Assembly: GCA_905235715.1 (NCBI GenBank)
Contig: CAJONB010000005.1
Coordinates: 1-39,679 of the forward strand
Origin: an uncultured Ruminococcus sp.
GTDB lineage: Bacteria > Bacillota > Clostridia > Oscillospirales > Acutalibacteraceae
DNA: 39,679 nucleotides
Reading direction: 5' to 3'
Position numbers and translations under genes: made by a program. Position 1 is the stretch's first letter. Each line of letters begins with the position of its first letter. The notes beneath the pieces are model-generated. The model was not told the origin of the DNA. It did no database searches and saw only the letters and a list, made by a program, of their open reading frames with translations. Below are positions 26,538 to 35,850 of the stretch, in pieces.

Positions 26538-28196
26538 TTACGGTTTGATGTGTTCGACCAGCTTAGAAGCGTCGGGCAGACCTTCGCCGTAGTTTTGACC
26601 GTCCTTCGTCAATGTGCCGCTGCCAATCGCCTTGATATAGGCTTCCACGTACTTCGGCTCGAGGTCGTACTCCGTCCGTATCATCGCAGCAAGCGCAGTG
26701 ATGTGCGGAGTAGCCATCGAGGTGCCGGGCCATTCAGCGTAACCGGCAGGTTCGATATCGTACGGTAAGTAGCTGAGAATATCCACCCCCGGCGCCGCGA
26801 TATCTACACAGTCGCCGAAGTTGGAAAAGAATGCGGGAATGACCGCCTTGTCGACTGCCGCGACAGTGATGCACTCGTCGATATGCGCAGGACAATCCCT
26901 ATTATCCTCGCAGTTGACGGTATCGTTTCCGGCAGCGACGACAAATGTAGTTCCGTTTTCGCGAATTGTTTCACGTATCAAATCGTCTTCAATGCTTTGT
27001 GATGAAAATTCGGGACCGCCGAGGCTCATGTTTACGACATCTGCACCAATCTCCGCGGCTTTTTCAATACCTAAAAGAATAGCAGAATCCGTAGGATTTG
27101 GGCTTGAATCGGTAGAAAGCCCGATTGGATAAATAACAACATTCAGCCCTCTGGTACAGTCGAGTATCGTGCTACAGACGTGTGTACCGTGTCCGACTAT
27201 ATCATAATCACAGGCAAGCCCTGACAATACATTGAGTCCGTCTTCAATCCGGTCTCTGCCAAAGTCATTAACGATCTCATCCCGTGCATCAAAGCCTGAG
27301 TCAATAACTGCTACGGTTACCTTTTTATCAGAGAGACCGGATTGCCTCAGATAGGCGGCATATTTGTCCATGTTCATCGCCTTCGCGCCCCAAGTGTAAT
27401 AATCATAGCCCGAATCATCGGAATGTTCGGTCGTCATGCCCGGGGAGGAAGCGCTGTAGGATGAGGGTGCGGCTGAGGAAAAAATATCCTTATACCGATC
27501 CATAGCGACAGAGCTTGTATCGGGAAGGGAATTGAGATAGTCGAAACACGCCTCTGCATCTTCGGCGGTTTCAAATTGCAGGGTGATGAGCTTGTCGCTG
27601 ACAATGGCGGCGACAACATGATAAGAGGAAAGATCGAGATTAGTGCCGTTATACCTGAGCAAGATACGGTAGGTGTTAATGTCGCCGTTCTTCATTGCGT
27701 CTGTGTCATACTGCTCAGTCAGCTTATTCAACGATACGCCATATTCGCCGATATCATCATGCTCTTCCAAGGAGGCGTCCGGCGGCAGCTTGATACTTAT
27801 GCCGTCGGAGGGCTTTAACAAACCGGAGAAGCAGAAAATATATACCGCCGCTGCCGCAAGCGCAACGATGAGAATCGCCGTGACCGCGGTGAGGATAATC
27901 CTGCGGCGACTTTTACGTTCAAGCTCGTTGAGAATCCGCTTTGCGTCAGCATCGCCAAGCTCTGCAGCCTTTTGATACCACGCTACTGCTGATTTCTTGC
28001 TTTTTGATACGTACTTTCCTTCTTCAAAGAGCCATGCCATTGCCATACAGGCAGGCGCATAGCCTGCCTGCGCGGCTTTTTCAAGCAGGTAGACAGCGTT
28101 GGCAGTTTTATCGGGATTTTCTAACAGCCGAAGTGCAGTTTCATAATCCTGCTCCGGTTTGAACTGTTGTCCATCATTATAATCAAAAGCCATCAT
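26538..28196 (-). CDS. Membrane-anchored subtilisin-like (S8) protease with cytoplasmic Sel1 repeats
   Basis: 552 residues. Two Sel1-like repeats at about 15-90 (AVYLLEKAAQAGYAPACMAM; AVAWYQKAAELGDADAKRIL). Membrane span at about 100-122, preceded by KSRRR, which places the repeats inside and the rest outside. Residues about 180-235 look like an I9-type prodomain. The S8 catalytic domain follows with Asp299 (VIDSGFD), His337 (GHGTHV), oxyanion Asn near 424 (AAGND) and Ser493 (GTSMATPH), all intact. The start codon directly follows the preceding stop (TAAATG), so the gene is coupled to the VWA gene. Likely the proteolytic output of the system; substrate unknown. Confidence 0.93.
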   Translation of the reverse strand: MMAFDYNDGQQFKPEQDYETALRLLENPDKTANAVYLLEKAAQAGYAPACMAMAWLFEEGKYVSKSKKSAVAWYQKAAELGDADAKRILNELERKSRRRIILTAVTAILIVALAAAAVYIFCFSGLLKPSDGISIKLPPDASLEEHDDIGEYGVSLNKLTEQYDTDAMKNGDINTYRILLRYNGTNLDLSSYHVVAAIVSDKLITLQFETAEDAEACFDYLNSLPDTSSVAMDRYKDIFSSAAPSSYSASSPGMTTEHSDDSGYDYYTWGAKAMNMDKYAAYLRQSGLSDKKVTVAVIDSGFDARDEIVNDFGRDRIEDGLNVLSGLACDYDIVGHGTHVCSTILDCTRGLNVVIYPIGLSTDSSPNPTDSAILLGIEKAAEIGADVVNMSLGGPEFSSQSIEDDLIRETIRENGTTFVVAAGNDTVNCEDNRDCPAHIDECITVAAVDKAVIPAFFSNFGDCVDIAAPGVDILSYLPYDIEPAGYAEWPGTSMATPHITALAAMIRTEYDLEPKYVEAYIKAIGSGTLTKDGQNYGEGLPDASKLVEHIKP

Positions 28197-29468
28197 TTAC
28201 CTCGATTCCGTTTGTATATATAATGTATATAAGAAGAGCGGGGTGAAAATTGCGGGCAAGACAATAACGGAGAGCGCGCCTCCTGCAATCGTCACGCCCA
28301 ACGCGACGAGACCCAAAATGCCGCTGAAAGCCAGACTGCTGACAGATACTTTACGGAAATGTATCGCTTGGATCAGACCGGCGAACAGTATAAAGCATAC
28401 TGCTGAAATTATCATGCCGGGAACGGTATGAGGCTCTGTATCATAAAGCATCAACACATCGCGGAAAACGATCTCTCTCCTTGTTTCATAGACAGGGGTA
28501 ACGATCTCCTGTTTATCTTCCTTTATTACTGTTTCGTTTAGCTTATCGGCAAGTTCCTTAATCGCTTCATCGGCAGTAACACCTTCCCGTTCCAAAGCCT
28601 CAAAATCAATCTGAATATCCGTCGCATAACTGAGAAGTACGCTGTTCGCTACGTCATAAGAAGGCTTTGGACGAACAAGATATACGTCGATATTTTCCGC
28701 TTTAAAGTCATTAAAAAAACCGCTTCCCAAAAAACCTATTCCGTCAGATCCGTCAGAAAAAAGCACGACGGCTTTTTTCCTGTCAGGATTTGAATCCTTA
28801 GTCAGACACTCATAGCTGTGCAAAAGAGCGCTTTCTAAGTTGGTACCTCCGCCCACAGACGTATCCTTAATTTTAGCTTTCAAATCCTTTTTTCCGTCGG
28901 CATCCATCTGCTTCAGATCCTCAAGTTTATCAAAGTCTGCGAATGCGGAACCGCTCATTCTGCATTCCTCGGCAATGCTGTCGATAAAAACATCACAGGC
29001 GTTGCGCGATACAAGATAATAGCTTTGCTGTATTCGGGTATTGACCAGAGAACTGTTCATAGAACCCGAAGCATCCAAAAGCAACACAATATCGGAGTTC
29101 TCACCATGCTCTGTCGTGCGGGTTTCCACATCGTCGCGGATATGCTCCTCGTAGGTGTTCAACGAGAGCGAGTAGAGCAGCTGTCCTATCCCTGAAACGA
29201 GGAATAAAATCAGCAGCAGTATCGAACCGGAAGCTGTTAAGAGCTTCGGAAATATGACTTTTACGCCGTTCCCGCGCTTCGGAAACAGTCTCAGTATCAG
29301 CGCGGAAACGATTACCGGCAACGTAACCGTGACGGCAGTACCGATTACATTAAAGAGAACACCCATGCTGCGGTTGTTGTATAGAATTATCAGGCAGACG
29401 GCAAACACGGCGGCGGCAGCAATAAAGGAAATCAGCGCCGTCAGCCAGTCGAATTTTTTATTTCTCAT
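28197..29468 (-). CDS. Integral membrane VWA-domain protein (second of two paralogues)
   Basis: About 423 residues. Three N-terminal spans (about 9-31, 37-60, 75-98), a VWA domain at about 120-315 and three C-terminal spans after about 345. The metal-ion site is complete: DASGS (LLLDASGSMNSS), the Thr in GGGTNLESAL and Asp in LFSDGSD. It is a clear paralogue of the preceding VWA gene (shared KKFDWL/RFDWL opening, same topology). An odd number of N-terminal spans with the N-terminus inside puts the VWA domain outside the membrane. Start at the second ATG (29468), five bases after AAGGAGA. VWA domains usually bind protein partners through Mg2+. Confidence 0.9.
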   Translation of the reverse strand: MRNKKFDWLTALISFIAAAAVFAVCLIILYNNRSMGVLFNVIGTAVTVTLPVIVSALILRLFPKRGNGVKVIFPKLLTASGSILLLILFLVSGIGQLLYSLSLNTYEEHIRDDVETRTTEHGENSDIVLLLDASGSMNSSLVNTRIQQSYYLVSRNACDVFIDSIAEECRMSGSAFADFDKLEDLKQMDADGKKDLKAKIKDTSVGGGTNLESALLHSYECLTKDSNPDRKKAVVLFSDGSDGIGFLGSGFFNDFKAENIDVYLVRPKPSYDVANSVLLSYATDIQIDFEALEREGVTADEAIKELADKLNETVIKEDKQEIVTPVYETRREIVFRDVLMLYDTEPHTVPGMIISAVCFILFAGLIQAIHFRKVSVSSLAFSGILGLVALGVTIAGGALSVIVLPAIFTPLFLYTLYIQTESR

Positions 29469-29503
29469 CATAATCTCCTTGTTATTATGAAGTTACTTTA
29501 ATT

Positions 29504-30697
29504 TTATGTCCTCTGTAAACGCACAAATATCGTGTATATGAACAGTGACAAACCAAGTATAGTCACGATACCAAGTGATACGGCGCCGCCGATTGTTACC
29601 AAAGCACACGCAATCGCAGAGTTGAGAAGGCAGAACAACACGGAAGATAGATCCATTTTTCTAAAATAGAAATATTGTGTCAACAGGCTAATCACAATAA
29701 ATACAAGGAACCGTATCAGAACATTGAGAAAGCGTACAATGGATGATTTGGTATCATGCAGCAGCAACCCGTCGGCAAAAGTGATTTGTGTCGACGCCGA
29801 TTCGGAATATCCGATGCCGAGCTTTGTACTGAGTTCTTTCATCACATTGAGAATATCGTCGGCGTTGTAACTATTGCCGGAAAGCGGAACCGTATTGTCC
29901 GAGCCGCCGCCGGTTGTCGCAAATGCAGCCAGCTCCGTGACAAACGGAGCGTCTTTGTCGGGACGGATAATCTGCACAGTGATGCTGTCGTTCGCAAACA
30001 GGTTTGCAAGGTCAGACGGTACCACTCCGGAGCCGTCGGTTATCACAAATACTGTTTTTAACGTGGAATCCTTACCACCGGTTAGGATATCGTGTGCCTT
30101 GGTAAACGCAGCGACAAGGTTAGTGCCGTTGCCGGTACCGGCAACGTTCAATGCGTTTTTCAGGTTGCTTTTGCCGGTGCTGTCCATCTTGCGCAAATCA
30201 ATGAAATTATCGATTTTGGTCGAGAACACTATGGCAGAGAGCCGCGTTGAAGAATCCAAACGGTCGATAAATTTTTCGCAGGCCTGACGCGCCGCAGAAG
30301 AATAGCCGTCCTCGTTGGTTGAACCGGAGTCATCGAACAGCAACACCATGTCTGCTTCCTTTGCGTCCTTTTGGGGGGCAACCGTTTCAATTTGCAACGA
30401 ATACAGGCACTGTCCGACAGCGCCTGTCACAAAAAGCACCACCATCAAAATTGCTGTGAAGCTTGCAGATAAAACAGGAAAATTAATTTTAACTTTTTTT
30501 CTCAGCTTCGAGAACATTTTGACACAGGTGTACACCGCAAGCGGCGTAATCGCGGTAATCAGTCCTGTCATCAGCGCTCTGTATATCCATCCGATATCAA
30601 ATGTGTAGTACAGCAATGTTAACAGAAGCGTCAGAACAATAAATGCACTCAGCAGGGATATGAGCATAGTCAACCAATCAAAACGAGACTTTTTCAT
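29504..30697 (-). CDS. Integral membrane VWA-domain protein (first of two paralogues)
   Basis: 397 residues. Opens MKKSRFDWLTMLISLLSAF with three N-terminal spans, a VWA domain at about 115-305 and three C-terminal spans. Metal-ion site residues: DDSGS (LLFDDSGSTNEDG), Thr in GNGTNLVAAF and Asp in ITDGSG. The ATG at 30697 is chosen because the AGGTGG site sits six bases upstream; a GTG at 30706 overlaps that site. A tandem VWA pair of identical topology suggests a heteromer spanning the membrane with both metal sites outside. Confidence 0.9.
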   Translation of the reverse strand: MKKSRFDWLTMLISLLSAFIVLTLLLTLLYYTFDIGWIYRALMTGLITAITPLAVYTCVKMFSKLRKKVKINFPVLSASFTAILMVVLFVTGAVGQCLYSLQIETVAPQKDAKEADMVLLFDDSGSTNEDGYSSAARQACEKFIDRLDSSTRLSAIVFSTKIDNFIDLRKMDSTGKSNLKNALNVAGTGNGTNLVAAFTKAHDILTGGKDSTLKTVFVITDGSGVVPSDLANLFANDSITVQIIRPDKDAPFVTELAAFATTGGGSDNTVPLSGNSYNADDILNVMKELSTKLGIGYSESASTQITFADGLLLHDTKSSIVRFLNVLIRFLVFIVISLLTQYFYFRKMDLSSVLFCLLNSAIACALVTIGGAVSLGIVTILGLSLFIYTIFVRLQRT

Positions 30698-30720
30698 AGC
30701 AACCACCTATCCTATATATC

Positions 30721-31761
30721 TTATACGGAAGGGAGAGAGGGCTTCTGCACACTGATTATCTGCTTCACGCCGCTGATTATATCTTTATCAAACATCTTTC
30801 CGGAGGCATTCACTGCTTCTAGCGAGAACAGCAGCGGAAGATGACAGCCCTCGGGCTTGTACATCAGCATACCGCCGTAGGCATTTTCGCCGAAGATAAC
30901 CGAATTTTCGTCGACACGCTCATAGGCAAGTCCGCCATAGAGCTGAATGGGCAGAATAACGCTGTCGGCAGAAATATCTTTGACGGATGGAAGCAACTTC
31001 TTTATTACGCTGTCCTCAGCCGTATATACGCCGCCTTTGTTGCTGACTTTTCCGTATTTTTCAAATTCCGTCATCAGGGTAAAGGCAGGTGTACCGCTCT
31101 CTGAGGCACTGTTCAGCGCAGATGACAGTACAGCAGAATAGCTGTCGCTGCCCTCATACAAGGGCGCGTCCGCTACAGCCCAGAGGACATCACAGCCCCC
31201 GGGACCGGAAAACCCGCTGTTCATATTACTTATGGTGAAATCCAGCTTGATTCCGCCGACTTGGTTGCCCGCAGGACTGAGAACCAGCGTTAGCTGTGCG
31301 GGAATCCCCTCGGAGGAAGCACTCTGGACGTAAGTAATTTCACCTGACATAAAAATTTTTGTCAGCTTCTGCCTGTTGGATTGCAGGAAAGACAGCGTCT
31401 TGCTGTTCGGCGAATACAGGGAAAGTCCCGCGTTTGATACGATAGCGCTTGCGTTGATAAACATCCCTGTCAATAAATCCAGTGCAGTAGCCGAGTTCCT
31501 GGCAAGCACCGTAATCCTCATCGTATCTGCGGCGTCTTTTGTAACCGTGGGTATGGGCGATGTTTCCTTAGCAGCGACAACCGGCTTTTCCACAGGTTTA
31601 GGCGGCATAGGCTGTTTAGGCGGCATAGGCTGTTTAGGCGGCTTAGGCTGTTTAGGTGGCTTAGGCTGTTTAGGTGGCTTAGGCTGTTTAGGTGGCTTAG
31701 GCTGTTTAGGCTGTTTTTCTTTTGGTTGTGAAAATTCAGCGTCAAGTGTTCCGAATGGCAT
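30721..31761 (-). CDS. (KQPKPP)n-repeat protein with an unrecognised C-terminal domain
   Basis: 346 residues. After an 18-residue head, residues about 19-55 are a run of KQPKPP/KQPMPP hexads, encoded by 18-bp tandem repeats at about 31595-31715. The remaining 270 residues form an alpha/beta-looking domain (ITVLARNSATALDLL; CDVLWAVADAPLYEG) with no P-loop and no membrane span. Such a Pro/Lys stretch is often a flexible or partner-binding arm. A catalytically inactive relative of the neighbouring GTPases is one possibility, not shown. It is separated from its upstream neighbour by three bases. Confidence 0.7.
   Translation of the reverse strand: MPFGTLDAEFSQPKEKQPKQPKPPKQPKPPKQPKPPKQPKPPKQPMPPKQPMPPKPVEKPVVAAKETSPIPTVTKDAADTMRITVLARNSATALDLLTGMFINASAIVSNAGLSLYSPNSKTLSFLQSNRQKLTKIFMSGEITYVQSASSEGIPAQLTLVLSPAGNQVGGIKLDFTISNMNSGFSGPGGCDVLWAVADAPLYEGSDSYSAVLSSALNSASESGTPAFTLMTEFEKYGKVSNKGGVYTAEDSVIKKLLPSVKDISADSVILPIQLYGGLAYERVDENSVIFGENAYGGMLMYKPEGCHLPLLFSLEAVNASGKMFDKDIISGVKQIISVQKPSLPSV
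31595..31715 (-). repeat. 18-bp tandem repeats encoding KQPKPP units
   Basis: Plus-strand unit GGCTTAGGCTGTTTAGGT and close variants, about six copies, in frame within the gene at 30721-31761. Later copies carry CAT for CTT (Met for Lys). The near-identity of units points to recent expansion or slippage. Confidence 0.9.
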
Positions 31762-31764
31762 AGC

Positions 31765-32385
31765 TTACCTCCATACAGATTTCATAAAATGCTTCTCATC
31801 TATCAGTTTGCTCTCATTCACTGCAAAACAGCACATCTGTGAAAGCTGTTCCGCTGCTCTGACGGTTGAGCCTATACATACGGCAAGATGGAAAACGTCC
31901 TCTGCCGAGCAGTAGTTACCGTCAGGATTGTTACAGAACTTCAGCTTTTTCTTCTGAGGAAGTGCGAAAATATGCTCTATCAGTGTATCGGCCGAGGCGA
32001 TATAAGTCCCGTTCTCAATACAGATGTCCTTAAATAATAGCGCACAAAATTCAACATAGTTCGAGAGGCAAAGCTGGGTCAAATTCGCGAGTGCTTTCAG
32101 CTCATTATCGTCAGCATAAATTGCGAAGTCAATTACTCCGCTTTTGCCGTTATTAAAGGTTCCGGTTATTCCTTTACAGCCGAAGAAACCATTAACGGGC
32201 GCGCTGTTATAGGCATAGGGCAAATCGACCCACAGGGCTTTAAATAAATCCTCGCTGAAAAACTGATAAACAGCGGGATTCAGATCATCCGGAGAATCAA
32301 TTTCATGAAAGCTGCCGTTCTCCATCCTGAGCAGCCGATAACCTTCCATCGAACCTGTATAGGTACTGTTAATAAAAATATCCAT
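31765..32385 (-). CDS. Unrecognised protein in the GTPase operon
   Basis: 206 residues beginning MDIFINSTYTGSMEGYRLL. No signal peptide, membrane span, P-loop or familiar motif. The N-terminal half looks beta-rich and the C-terminal half helical with several cysteines (FCALLFKDICI; AVCIGSTV; QMCCF). The frame is open upstream to 32445, but that region overlaps the GTPase gene. The ATG at 32385 has an AAGGT site and leaves a 13-base gap. Always next to the P-loop gene here, so it may be a GTPase partner or regulator, by analogy with GTPase-associated proteins of conflict systems. Confidence 0.65.
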   Translation of the reverse strand: MDIFINSTYTGSMEGYRLLRMENGSFHEIDSPDDLNPAVYQFFSEDLFKALWVDLPYAYNSAPVNGFFGCKGITGTFNNGKSGVIDFAIYADDNELKALANLTQLCLSNYVEFCALLFKDICIENGTYIASADTLIEHIFALPQKKKLKFCNNPDGNYCSAEDVFHLAVCIGSTVRAAEQLSQMCCFAVNESKLIDEKHFMKSVWR

Positions 32386-32398
32386 TAGATTTACCTTA

Positions 32399-33466
32399 TT
32401 ATATATTTTTCGGGTTCTGGATAATGTAATATCCGTCTTGTGCAACAGCTCCGGTAGATACTTTCATCTTCTTGCGGAGAGTATTATAGGCATTAATATT
32501 ATTCAGCAATGCAGAATTCTTTTTTGCCGCAAAGATAGAATTGCTGAAGCGACCGTTGCTTTCATCGGTCTCCAACTTCATCACATATACGAGCGTATAC
32601 AGAATAGGTTGTTCGCAGAACACCGGAGTGAAGCCTTTTTCGGAATCGGGCAGGAACTCGGGCTTTTGATACAAAGATACTACCTTTCCGGTTTCCTCGT
32701 CGACCTCAAATTTGACGAAATCGATACCGCCTGCCGACAGAATCGGCGTAACGGCGATTGTCAGGCTGTTAAGCAGCTGCGGAGTAGAAAGCAGGTAATT
32801 CAGCAAATCCTTATAGCCTGCGCATACTGCATCAAATACCTCCTGCATATAATTGCGTCCGGAGGGATTCAGTTTTGAAATATGCGACAGATGGTAATAG
32901 CGTTCGCATTTAAGGGGGACAAAAAGAATCATTCTGTCTTTAATGTCCTCGGGAGAGAGGCTGTTACGGAAGAAATTCGTAATCTCGATAGGCTTGTTGT
33001 ACTCCTCATGATACTGACCGTAGCCATCTGTCGTCATTTTGTAAAACAGATAGGGTGTGTCAATCGCGATAATAATGACCTGGCTTATGGCGATAAGGGA
33101 CTTGACCTCCTGCTCGTGAAGATTTGAAGTAAGCCACTCACCGGGAATGTCGTGGATATTGAGGTCGACATTCCCGAGACTCCGCGAGGAAAAGAGAAAC
33201 TCATATATCTGATGTGCTCCGGTCGGATTCTCATCAACCGTTGTACGAATGAGGGGCGTATTGAATTCTTCAAGCTTATTTCGAATGACGTCTGCCGCTT
33301 GATTCAAGCGCTCTCCCGTATTATTTTTTGGGAACAGTCGTAAATCGGTACCCGCGAGAGCCATGTCAATCTGACTGCACATAGACGACAGTACAGTGGT
33401 TTTACCGCAGCGTTTGCCGCCGAGCATCAAAACATTTATTGCAGAAATAGAATTATTATTACTCAT
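32399..33466 (-). CDS. P-loop GTPase resembling the double-GTPase (DO-GTPase) families
   Basis: 355 residues, no membrane span. Walker A GGKRCGKTT at residues 16-24. Walker B/G3 as DIPGEW at 106-111 inside a hydrophobic strand pair (VDLNIH; VIIIAIDTPYL). A G4-like FVPLKCE lies near residue 180, where ordinary GTPases have NKxD. This pattern fits the TRAFAC-type GTPases described from NTP-dependent bacterial conflict systems (double-GTPase families); the family name is from memory and needs a profile search. Good GGAGG site eight bases upstream of the ATG. Next to a dynamin-like GTPase, it suggests paired GTPase sensing. Confidence 0.75.
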   Translation of the reverse strand: MSNNNSISAINVLMLGGKRCGKTTVLSSMCSQIDMALAGTDLRLFPKNNTGERLNQAADVIRNKLEEFNTPLIRTTVDENPTGAHQIYEFLFSSRSLGNVDLNIHDIPGEWLTSNLHEQEVKSLIAISQVIIIAIDTPYLFYKMTTDGYGQYHEEYNKPIEITNFFRNSLSPEDIKDRMILFVPLKCERYYHLSHISKLNPSGRNYMQEVFDAVCAGYKDLLNYLLSTPQLLNSLTIAVTPILSAGGIDFVKFEVDEETGKVVSLYQKPEFLPDSEKGFTPVFCEQPILYTLVYVMKLETDESNGRFSNSIFAAKKNSALLNNINAYNTLRKKMKVSTGAVAQDGYYIIQNPKNI

Positions 33467-33480
33467 TGTTATTTCCTCCC

Positions 33481-35718
33481 TTATGCTTCGCAGCTTTCAA
33501 GTAACGGTTTAAGCGCCTTCAGCTCATGTATCAAATCGTTAAGCAACTTGACGTCCTGAGCCTGATCCTTCCAGATAATATTGCTGAAATCCTGGAAGAA
33601 ATAACCCCATACGTCCGACATATTGGTGATTTTTCCCGAGGACAAGTCAGACGAGGCAAAGGTAAGCCTGTCATAGAATTCCTCGGCAACGGCATAGAAT
33701 GCTTGGTTAGGCGTATTATACAGTCCCATCAGCTCATGCCTGAGGTTCTCTTCTATCAGAGATAGCCGCGAGGTCAGGCAGTAGTCGATTTCTTTACCGC
33801 AGTCGCCGGCGTAGAAATTGATTTCGGGCTTGGCGTAATCTCTGCACAGAGGGTTGATAATACCCAACTGGGAGCGGACTGTTTGGATAATGGTTGCGCG
33901 GGTATTGAACTGGAAATTATCCAGGAATACGATTGCCTCGTAAATCTGAGAATACTTCTCATTATCACCCAGCATTTTCTCAAACATCATCCGCAGTTTA
34001 GCGGTTTTATCCTCTTCGGGATTTTCATCTTCATCAACTGACTTATCGTCCGCAAATAGCTCGGACAGATTATCATACAGCACCTGAATCAGTGAATTCT
34101 TGAAGCGGATGTTCTCTTTCTCCAGCTTGTCATCAATCAATGAGAACCTACGGGTAATCTCGTTTCTGACATAGTGAAGGACGATATTCCACACATCATC
34201 GCCGACGACATTGTTGTTATTCGCTACATTCTGGATGACCTCAGCGCCGGGATTAATATCCACATCAAGGTTGTTCAGAATTTTTTGGGTTTCGTTCCAG
34301 AGAATGTAGTTTGGCTCGTTGACTTCATGATAATAATGATTGACGATAGTGCGTAACTGAGCGCCCATTGCATTGAAGCACTCTTTGCCCTTTTCAAGCG
34401 CGTTGCGTCCGCTGATGCCGGTTTCCTCGGAAAGTCCGTCAATCTTTTCTTTCGTTTGCTGCATCAGGACATTCAGGGCTTCGACCTTTTCTACCAGTTC
34501 CTTCTCATATATATCGTCGATGGTGCTGAGGTTGTTAAGGAGGGTTTCCAGCATTGTCTTCATGAATTGATTGTTGACCTCATCCTCATTGGAACAGTCA
34601 ACGATCATGTGACCGGCGATATTCCAACTGCTGATGATATTGTCAAAGCCGACTACCGTTTGGTCATTCTGACCTTTCCAGTGGTTCACAAGGTAGAAAA
34701 GCCATTTTTCAGGCGCTTTATCCGCGAAAGCAGAGGTAATCATCTTGTAGATTTCGTTGTCCTTTTTCTGGGGATCGGCAATTGGTCTGGTCACTACGAT
34801 AGCGGCGTCACTTTCGTTTTTAACGGTATCCAACATTGCCTGCTCAACGCCGCTCTGTGTGCTCTCGATTCCGATTGTATCAATCAGGCGAACCTTTCCT
34901 GCGTCATAGAAAAACCGGCAATAAATATCTGCTCTTTTCACAGCAAGATAGGTAAAATAGCTCTCGCACGCCGGATTGTCAACAGATAAACCGTTGTTTT
35001 GAGCGACTATCTTTTTGATTTCCTCCGGGTCGGTACAGGTTTGGGGAGCCATACCGAAGAAATCCTTAAACTCAATAAAATGATTGACGATATTGGAGAG
35101 ATGACGCATAGCTGAGGTCCTATCTGCGTCGCCTTGTACTTTTTCCTCCAAACCGTCAAGATCGACATACTCAATTCCGTCAAAATCCAAATCAGAGCAA
35201 TCGTATTCAGGATCAATAGAGCTGATGTAATCCTTTACCAGAGTCAACAGTTCTGCCTGTTCTTTAAAAGAAATAACCGCCTTGATCTCGCCCTCCTTCA
35301 TTGTGGAATCATTCTTAATGACGGAGGTTGCACCGGTGCATGAGGTCCCCTCATAAGCGGGGATAACATCATTTGTTAAGCGGCTGACAGACTGCAAAAA
35401 CTGGCTTTTACCCTGACGCTCTTTACCGATGGTCGCAATGCTTAGATAGTCCTTGGAAAAGCGGGCTATTACGCTGTCGTATGTCTTCAGGACATCATCA
35501 ACCTGCACCATCGCGTTTTCAATACCGAGATTTTTGTAGGTTTGATAGAAATCCTTTCTGATGGCGTTATCCTTGATTCGGTTTTTTCCGCTTTCCAGCG
35601 CACGCACCTTTTTCAAAGAGGCATAGAGCGCTTCCACATCTTTGCGCTTTTTTTCAAGTGCATCGGCGCGTTTCTTTCTTTGAGCCAAAATTTTGTCAAT
35701 TTGCTGTTTAATCTCCAT
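33481..35718 (-). CDS. Dynamin-like large GTPase, first gene of the operon
   Basis: 745 residues. An N-terminal coiled coil (about 1-45, Lys/Glu-rich) precedes the GTPase domain: G1 GKERQGKS at about 98-105, G2 threonine in TSCTGATS near 128, G3 DTIG near 280. At G4 the protein has LVNHW rather than NKxD, a departure from classical dynamins. The large insert between G2 and G3 and the long helical C-terminal half (about 390-745) fit bacterial dynamin-like proteins, which remodel or guard membranes. The start at 35718 is six bases after GGAGG; the ATG at 35724 directly abuts that site. Cytoplasmic, probably peripheral to the membrane. Confidence 0.85.
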   Translation of the reverse strand: MEIKQQIDKILAQRKKRADALEKKRKDVEALYASLKKVRALESGKNRIKDNAIRKDFYQTYKNLGIENAMVQVDDVLKTYDSVIARFSKDYLSIATIGKERQGKSQFLQSVSRLTNDVIPAYEGTSCTGATSVIKNDSTMKEGEIKAVISFKEQAELLTLVKDYISSIDPEYDCSDLDFDGIEYVDLDGLEEKVQGDADRTSAMRHLSNIVNHFIEFKDFFGMAPQTCTDPEEIKKIVAQNNGLSVDNPACESYFTYLAVKRADIYCRFFYDAGKVRLIDTIGIESTQSGVEQAMLDTVKNESDAAIVVTRPIADPQKKDNEIYKMITSAFADKAPEKWLFYLVNHWKGQNDQTVVGFDNIISSWNIAGHMIVDCSNEDEVNNQFMKTMLETLLNNLSTIDDIYEKELVEKVEALNVLMQQTKEKIDGLSEETGISGRNALEKGKECFNAMGAQLRTIVNHYYHEVNEPNYILWNETQKILNNLDVDINPGAEVIQNVANNNNVVGDDVWNIVLHYVRNEITRRFSLIDDKLEKENIRFKNSLIQVLYDNLSELFADDKSVDEDENPEEDKTAKLRMMFEKMLGDNEKYSQIYEAIVFLDNFQFNTRATIIQTVRSQLGIINPLCRDYAKPEINFYAGDCGKEIDYCLTSRLSLIEENLRHELMGLYNTPNQAFYAVAEEFYDRLTFASSDLSSGKITNMSDVWGYFFQDFSNIIWKDQAQDVKLLNDLIHELKALKPLLESCEA

Positions 35719-35850
35719 TTTCATCCTCCAAAATAAATATTTTTGATGTGACTGGTCAGACTGTCAGACCGAAATAGGTCATGAAGTATATATCGGAAGT
35801 TCGCAGATTTCTTCGGCAAATATATACCTTTTTGCTGATAATAATATATA

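Noticed and set aside
26821..27132. Plus-strand open frames opposite the protease and VWA genes
   Set aside because: They are antisense to genes with intact catalytic motifs and lack ribosome binding sites.
31595..31715. CRISPR-like array
   Set aside because: Units are contiguous 18-bp in-frame coding repeats with no spacers. The Thr/Pro linker repeats in the surface protein and the 78-bp repeats are rejected for the same reason.
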